64,000 nt of DNA from Diphasiastrum complanatum (lineage: Eukaryota > Streptophyta > Lycopodiopsida > Lycopodiales > Lycopodiaceae). Of the stretch, positions 59,651-64,000 are shown one piece after another. Made by a program: the position numbers and the translations under genes. The stretch is taken from NCBI GenBank assembly GCA_029204225.1, contig CM055097.1, positions 43,412,851 to 43,476,850 of the forward strand. The letters are read 5' to 3'. Each line of letters begins with the position of its first letter. Position 1 is the first letter of the stretch. The notes beneath the pieces were generated by a model. It worked only from the letters and a program-made list of their open reading frames with translations, made no database searches and had not been told where the DNA came from.

Positions 59651-60740
59651 TAATCTCTTCTATGAAAGTATAGTACTTGGACCTTGAATGGGTGCATGCC
59701 GTGAGAAGAGTGATTGATTGATTGATCATAAAAACAATGCAAACTCGACACTAGATTTTGAGATCTAGATCAACAAATTAGCATCTAGCAATCAAGAGCA
59801 ACCTTTAATCATTAATCGAACATAAAGTACAACCCACTCACGTGTGGAACAGTACATAATATGGCTTGTAGACTGAAAACAAAGTACAAATGACTTTGAT
59901 CTTGCTTGGATCCAAAAAGCAACAAGTACATAGAATAGAAACTCGAGTCTTGCCAATGTGCTCTCAAAAATAATCTAAGTCGCCACATGAGATTGACACC
60001 TTGTCTTTTAGCAAATCATCACAATAGCTTTACCAATATTAACACCTTGTCTTTCAGCAAATCTTCACAATTATAGCTTCACCACTATTGTGAGGAGAAA
60101 CTAAAAACAAACATTTAGTATTAGAGAATCAAAAGAATGATTTTCATGCTCAAAGACACCTAATCTTTTAGGATATCATTACAACACAGCAACAAAACAA
60201 AAAATAAATATAATAATACTAACAATTATAAGAAAGACCTACTTTAGGACTGTTTTTTAAAGAGGGGCATATTATAGAAAAGGTTTCATAGATTGAATTT
60301 CTTGCTGGCTTCAACGGTTTATACAAGGTTTGATGATGCTTCTTGCATGTACAGGTCATAATACAGTACATTCACTAACATCTCTCTTTCCAACCGTCAT
60401 CGCTACGGAAAAGAGGTGCTTGGATATTGAACAAAACCCAAAATCTGTCCATAAGCAGTCCTGCAGTCAAATTTCGCAAAACGTATACACCATATTTCGA
60501 AAGAAACACATCGATAGAGCAGTATTGGCAGGGAGTGCATCATCAATCACAGATGCGACAATGTGAATTGCTCTTCTTATCTTACCTCTGCGGCATCTCT
60601 TTCTATTTTATTGATTCCCTCATCTTCTGTGCTTCATGAATTTGAGTCTGGCCTCCTTCTTTCAAATGATTCACTGCTTCGCTATCAAAGGAGCTGCAGA
60701 TCTTGTATGGTGAACAAATTGTAGATAGAATTTGCAGCAA
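59651..60740. other. Region upstream of the F-box gene
   Basis: A tandem duplication of about 46-48 bp lies at 59996-60089 (ACACCTTGTCTTTTAGCAAATC and its variant). Nearer the F-box gene no clear TATA box or exon was seen. TTTGCAG at 60731-60737, just before the start codon, could be a splice acceptor for a 5' non-coding exon. Confidence 0.4.
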
Positions 60741-63700
60741 ATGGATGATCACGACGTCCTACTCAACATTTTTCAACATGTGAAGGACAAGTATGATAAG
60801 CAGGCCTGGCGCCTAGTGTGTCGACACTTCTATCGACTAGAAGCAATTAGCAGGACCGGTATAAGACTCTCAAATGCTACATTGCTTACCAAAATTCTGG
60901 AGCGATATCCTAATATTATGTATCTGGATCTATCTTCCTGTGTCCAGATTAACGACCAATGTATAGCATTTACTGCCGAATACCTGGGTGCTCGTCTGCT
61001 ATCTATCAACCTAACCAGGACTAGAGGCTTCAGCGACGCCGCCCTTGATATCATAGCTCGAAAATGCGTCCGTTTATGGGACGTAGACCTTAGTTACTGC
61101 TCCAGTGTGAGAGATTTCGGGGTTGTAGCTCTTTCGCAGCTCAGTAACCTTCAGTGTTTGAAGCTGATAGGATGCTATGAGATATCAGATACGGCTTTAG
61201 TCTACTTGGGTGCTCGTTGCAAGAAACTCTCTCTTCTGAACTTAAGAGGGTGCCTGGGTATCTCAGATATTGCCATAGTCAGTCTGGCTGCCAATTGCAA
61301 GCAGCTTCACACTCTAGACGTCTCTTACACCGTGGTCTCTCTCTCTCTCTCTCTCTCTCTCTGCCCCCCCATTGTTCTCTGTCGCTCTCTCACTCTCTCT
61401 CTCCCCCCCCGACTGACGCAATCATTTTGCCGTCCTCCAGGTCACTGACGAAGGTCTAGCAGCTGTCGCATCTCTGAGCTATCTCGAAAATCTTCATCTC
61501 GTTTCTTGCAACAACATAAGTGATAGAGGCCTGGACTATCTGCGTGCTGGCTGCAAGATGTTGTTGGTAAGACCACTCATTGTCTAGCAGAAGATACGCG
61601 TTGCATTGAGTTTAGTCCTTACTACAAGCGATCGCATATTGACTAAAGCTATGGTTGGATTATGTTCTCGTTTCTTTAGAAACTTGATTTGTCCAGGTGC
61701 CCAAATGTGAGTGATGTTGGATTGTCGAATCTTTCCACTGGATCATCGCTTCAGCAGCTCATGCTATCATATTGTTCACCGGTATAAACTTTCTACAAAT
61801 AGATAGCTCAAAATATGGCGGTACGACTACTTTCTATAATTAGGTCAAATTTCATATTTCTCCCGAGAATAAATCTCTGTGCAAATAGCTTTGTTAATGT
61901 TTGCAGGTACTAAGACTTTATGTAATTAGCATAAACCCATACTTAAACTTGTTACAAATAGCTTATTTAATTAGTGTTTTACAGTACTGACACTTTCTGT
62001 AATCAGTTTAAATTTCATACTGTTCACCGGGAGCACAAATAACTTTAAAACGAGAACAATAACGCAACCACATAGAGAGTTTCTCGTGAACTGTTACCCT
62101 CGTCTCTGCTTGCTTTATTTAGTGGAATGTAAAAAGTTCGAAGCTCTGGACTGAATATATCTCTACCTACTGAGCTTTGCTAGCATGCTGTTATCTTATC
62201 AGTAAAATATCTCTCGCTTCACCGACGTTTTGCTTACGTTTTCGCCTTGTTGTGAAAGATGACAGCAAAGGTACTTGCAACATTCCACATGTTCGACTAC
62301 CTTCAGTTTATCAAGTTAGACGGATGCGAAGTTTCGAGAAATGGGTTATGCTTTTTAGGAAACGGTTGTAATAAGCTGAAAGGCTTAAGCTTGAGCAAAT
62401 GCAAGGGGGTTGACGACCTCGGAATTGCTGCCATTACGAGAGGTTGCGCGAGATCACTCCAGGCGATTGATCTCACGTGCTGCCGACACCCTCTCTGACC
62501 ATACGCTGTTTTCAATCGGAGCTGTTGTAAAGGCCTTGTCAGTCTGAAGATGGAGGCTTGTAACCTGATAAGTGAGACTGGTCTGGCCTTTCTCGGCAGG
62601 GGTGTCCACATTTACAGGAAATAGACCTTACCGAATGTGATATCAATGACAAAGGTTCTAATTTCACAGTTATCTCAAAATTTCACATGCATTGAGATTT
62701 GAGAACCCTTGCCGTACCTTTTACAAATTGATCGTTAATTATAATGTTTATCATAAATTTGTGCAGGCTTGATGTCATTGTTGCACTGCACAAAGCTCAC
62801 AAGTCTAAGAATTGGCTTATGCCAAAATATTTCCGATAGAGGCCTTGCACAACTTGGTGCAAACTGTTACAGTCTACGAGAAGTTGATCTTTATAGGTGC
62901 ACTTCAAACTGATGTCACATGTTAATAGTTAACAGTTGTGAATTTGCTTTTCCTTTTTGACGCCTTTCTATAAAGCACAGAAAATTTGGTTTGAAAAATC
63001 ATTGAAGTGCCTCGACCAACCATTGCATAACTGCAGCTAGTTCAGGAAATTTATATGTCCTTTTTGATACCAGATCTTGGGGAATTGGTGATTTTGGAGT
63101 TGCTGCACTATGTAAAGGCTGCAAGGAGCTGAGAGTTCTGAATCTTTCTTATTGTATGAATATCATGATAGAGCTATGCAGTCTATCTCGCTATTGGAGA
63201 ATTGGAACAACTGGAATTACGAGGATGTGCACTTATTTCATCAGCCGGGATTTCATATGTTGCCGCCGGATGTACGCGTCTCGTCAAGTTGGAAATAAAG
63301 CGTTGTACTGGTATTGACGACGATGGCGTTCTAGCCATCAGTCAATTTTGCGTAAACCTCCGCAAGGTTCAAGGCTTCAAATTATAAGCAGCTACATTCC
63401 ATGCAAAAAATGCGAATTGTCGCCAGTTTTACCTGTTGAAATGGGGGGTGTCTAATCAGCTGCTTAAACTTGTGCTGCTGTCTATCTATCTATACTTGAT
63501 CTGCCTTATAGTTTTGCTTTTGCTGATGGCTATTTGGTTTGCTATCTATCTATCAGCATTTCACTTTTGTTGACGTGAATAAGTGGGTGCCCTTGCAGAT
63601 AAAATCTATCCTATTGTGCGGTGACTAATGCGGGATTAAAGAGTATCGGGAAGATGAATTACATCGAGAAGTTGAAGCTTGTCCATGTGCAAATCGTAAT

Positions 63701-63848
63701 ATTGAATGAGTGCAATATTGCAGCTACACTCTTGCACTGCGGGAGCTTGAAGAAAGTGAAGCTATCATCGTATTTGAGGCCTTTTTTGTCGTGGAATGCG
63801 ATTAATGGATTGGAACGTCGAGGCTGCAGGTTTCAGTGGATGGAATAA
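60741..63848 (+). pseudogene. F-box/LRR-repeat protein (FBL3-like), seven exons, 3' half frameshifted
   Basis: The ATG is at 60741. Exons by splice sites and LRR frame: 60741-61331, 61441-61566, 61680-61781, 62259-62654, 62767-62896, 63074-63366, 63599-63848; about 625-630 residues if frames were intact. The F-box lies at residues 1-45 (LLNIFQHV, AWRLVCRHFYRLEA). About 18-20 cysteine-containing LRRs follow (VDLSYCSSVRDFG, LNLRGCLGISDIA, LKLDGCEVSRNG), ending GLERRGCRFQWME. The product would bind Skp1 in an SCF ubiquitin ligase, with the LRRs recognising the substrate. Exons 1-3 and 5 are clean. Exons 4, 6 and 7 carry about six one-base shifts (near 62485, 62518, 62600, 63166, 63201, 63603), several in homopolymers. 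It is either a recent pseudogene or sequence error. Intron 1 starts with a CT microsatellite. Confidence 0.88.
61336..61362. repeat. (CT)n microsatellite at the 5' end of F-box gene intron 1
   Basis: The run starts four bases after the donor GT at 61332 and is followed by CT/C-rich sequence up to the acceptor at 61440. Confidence 0.9.
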
Positions 63849-64000
63849 ACTCCGCTACTTGTTATCAGTACTCATGAACTTATAAAGGCTGATAACTTGT
63901 TGGTATGATAAAAATGTTCTCCCACCAAGCTCCGATTTTGAATATAAGCATTATATTATATATATATATGTATGTATGTATGTAAATTTCTAATGTGTTG

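Overview
The window looks like nuclear DNA of a land plant. It holds one complete intron-containing plant-type GH31 alpha-glucosidase gene (minus strand, 5802-9951) and one F-box/leucine-rich-repeat gene of the plant FBL3 type (plus strand, 60741-63848) whose second half is broken. Between them lies about 50 kb of nested, decayed transposable elements: Ty1/copia, Ty3/gypsy and a CACTA (TNP2) DNA transposon. No bacterial-style operon, CRISPR array, rRNA or clear tRNA gene was seen. The exact plant group cannot be fixed from the sequence.

Layout: 1-4200 Ty3/gypsy integrase remnant followed by an extra open reading frame (copy 1). 5143-5361 copia scrap. 5802-9951 alpha-glucosidase, with a duplicated segment around a copia gag scrap in intron 1. 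12202-17318 copia element A, with a repeat-rich LTR. 17319-22590 a second Ty3/gypsy remnant with extra-ORF copy 2 and a 3' LTR start. 22895-25540 3' half of copia B plus LTR. 25542-38650 copia F, apparently split by copia C (25807-37094), which is itself split by copia D (29193-35529, with a 5-bp target duplication). 38650-41760 copia E. 43024-43461 an unrecognised minus-strand ORF. 43480-45400 copia G. 47930-50160 a minus-strand intron-containing transposase-like gene remnant. 51961-52111 serial palindromes. 56520-57330 a minus-strand, intron-containing amino-methyltransferase remnant. 57859-58320 an LTR-like segment. 58560-59650 a CACTA TNP2 remnant. 60741-63848 the F-box/LRR gene.

The two host genes show no functional link: one is a secreted carbohydrate hydrolase, the other a probable SCF ubiquitin-ligase substrate receptor. 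The least explained items are (i) the extra ORF seen twice downstream of gypsy integrase, with a conserved globular domain followed by a coiled coil and, in copy 2, placed directly before a polypurine tract and LTR; (ii) the circularly permuted N4/N6-type methyltransferase remnant with a clean spliceosomal intron; (iii) the transposase-like gene at 48-50 kb. Element boundaries, splice sites and frames were worked out by eye; percentages and database matches were not computed.
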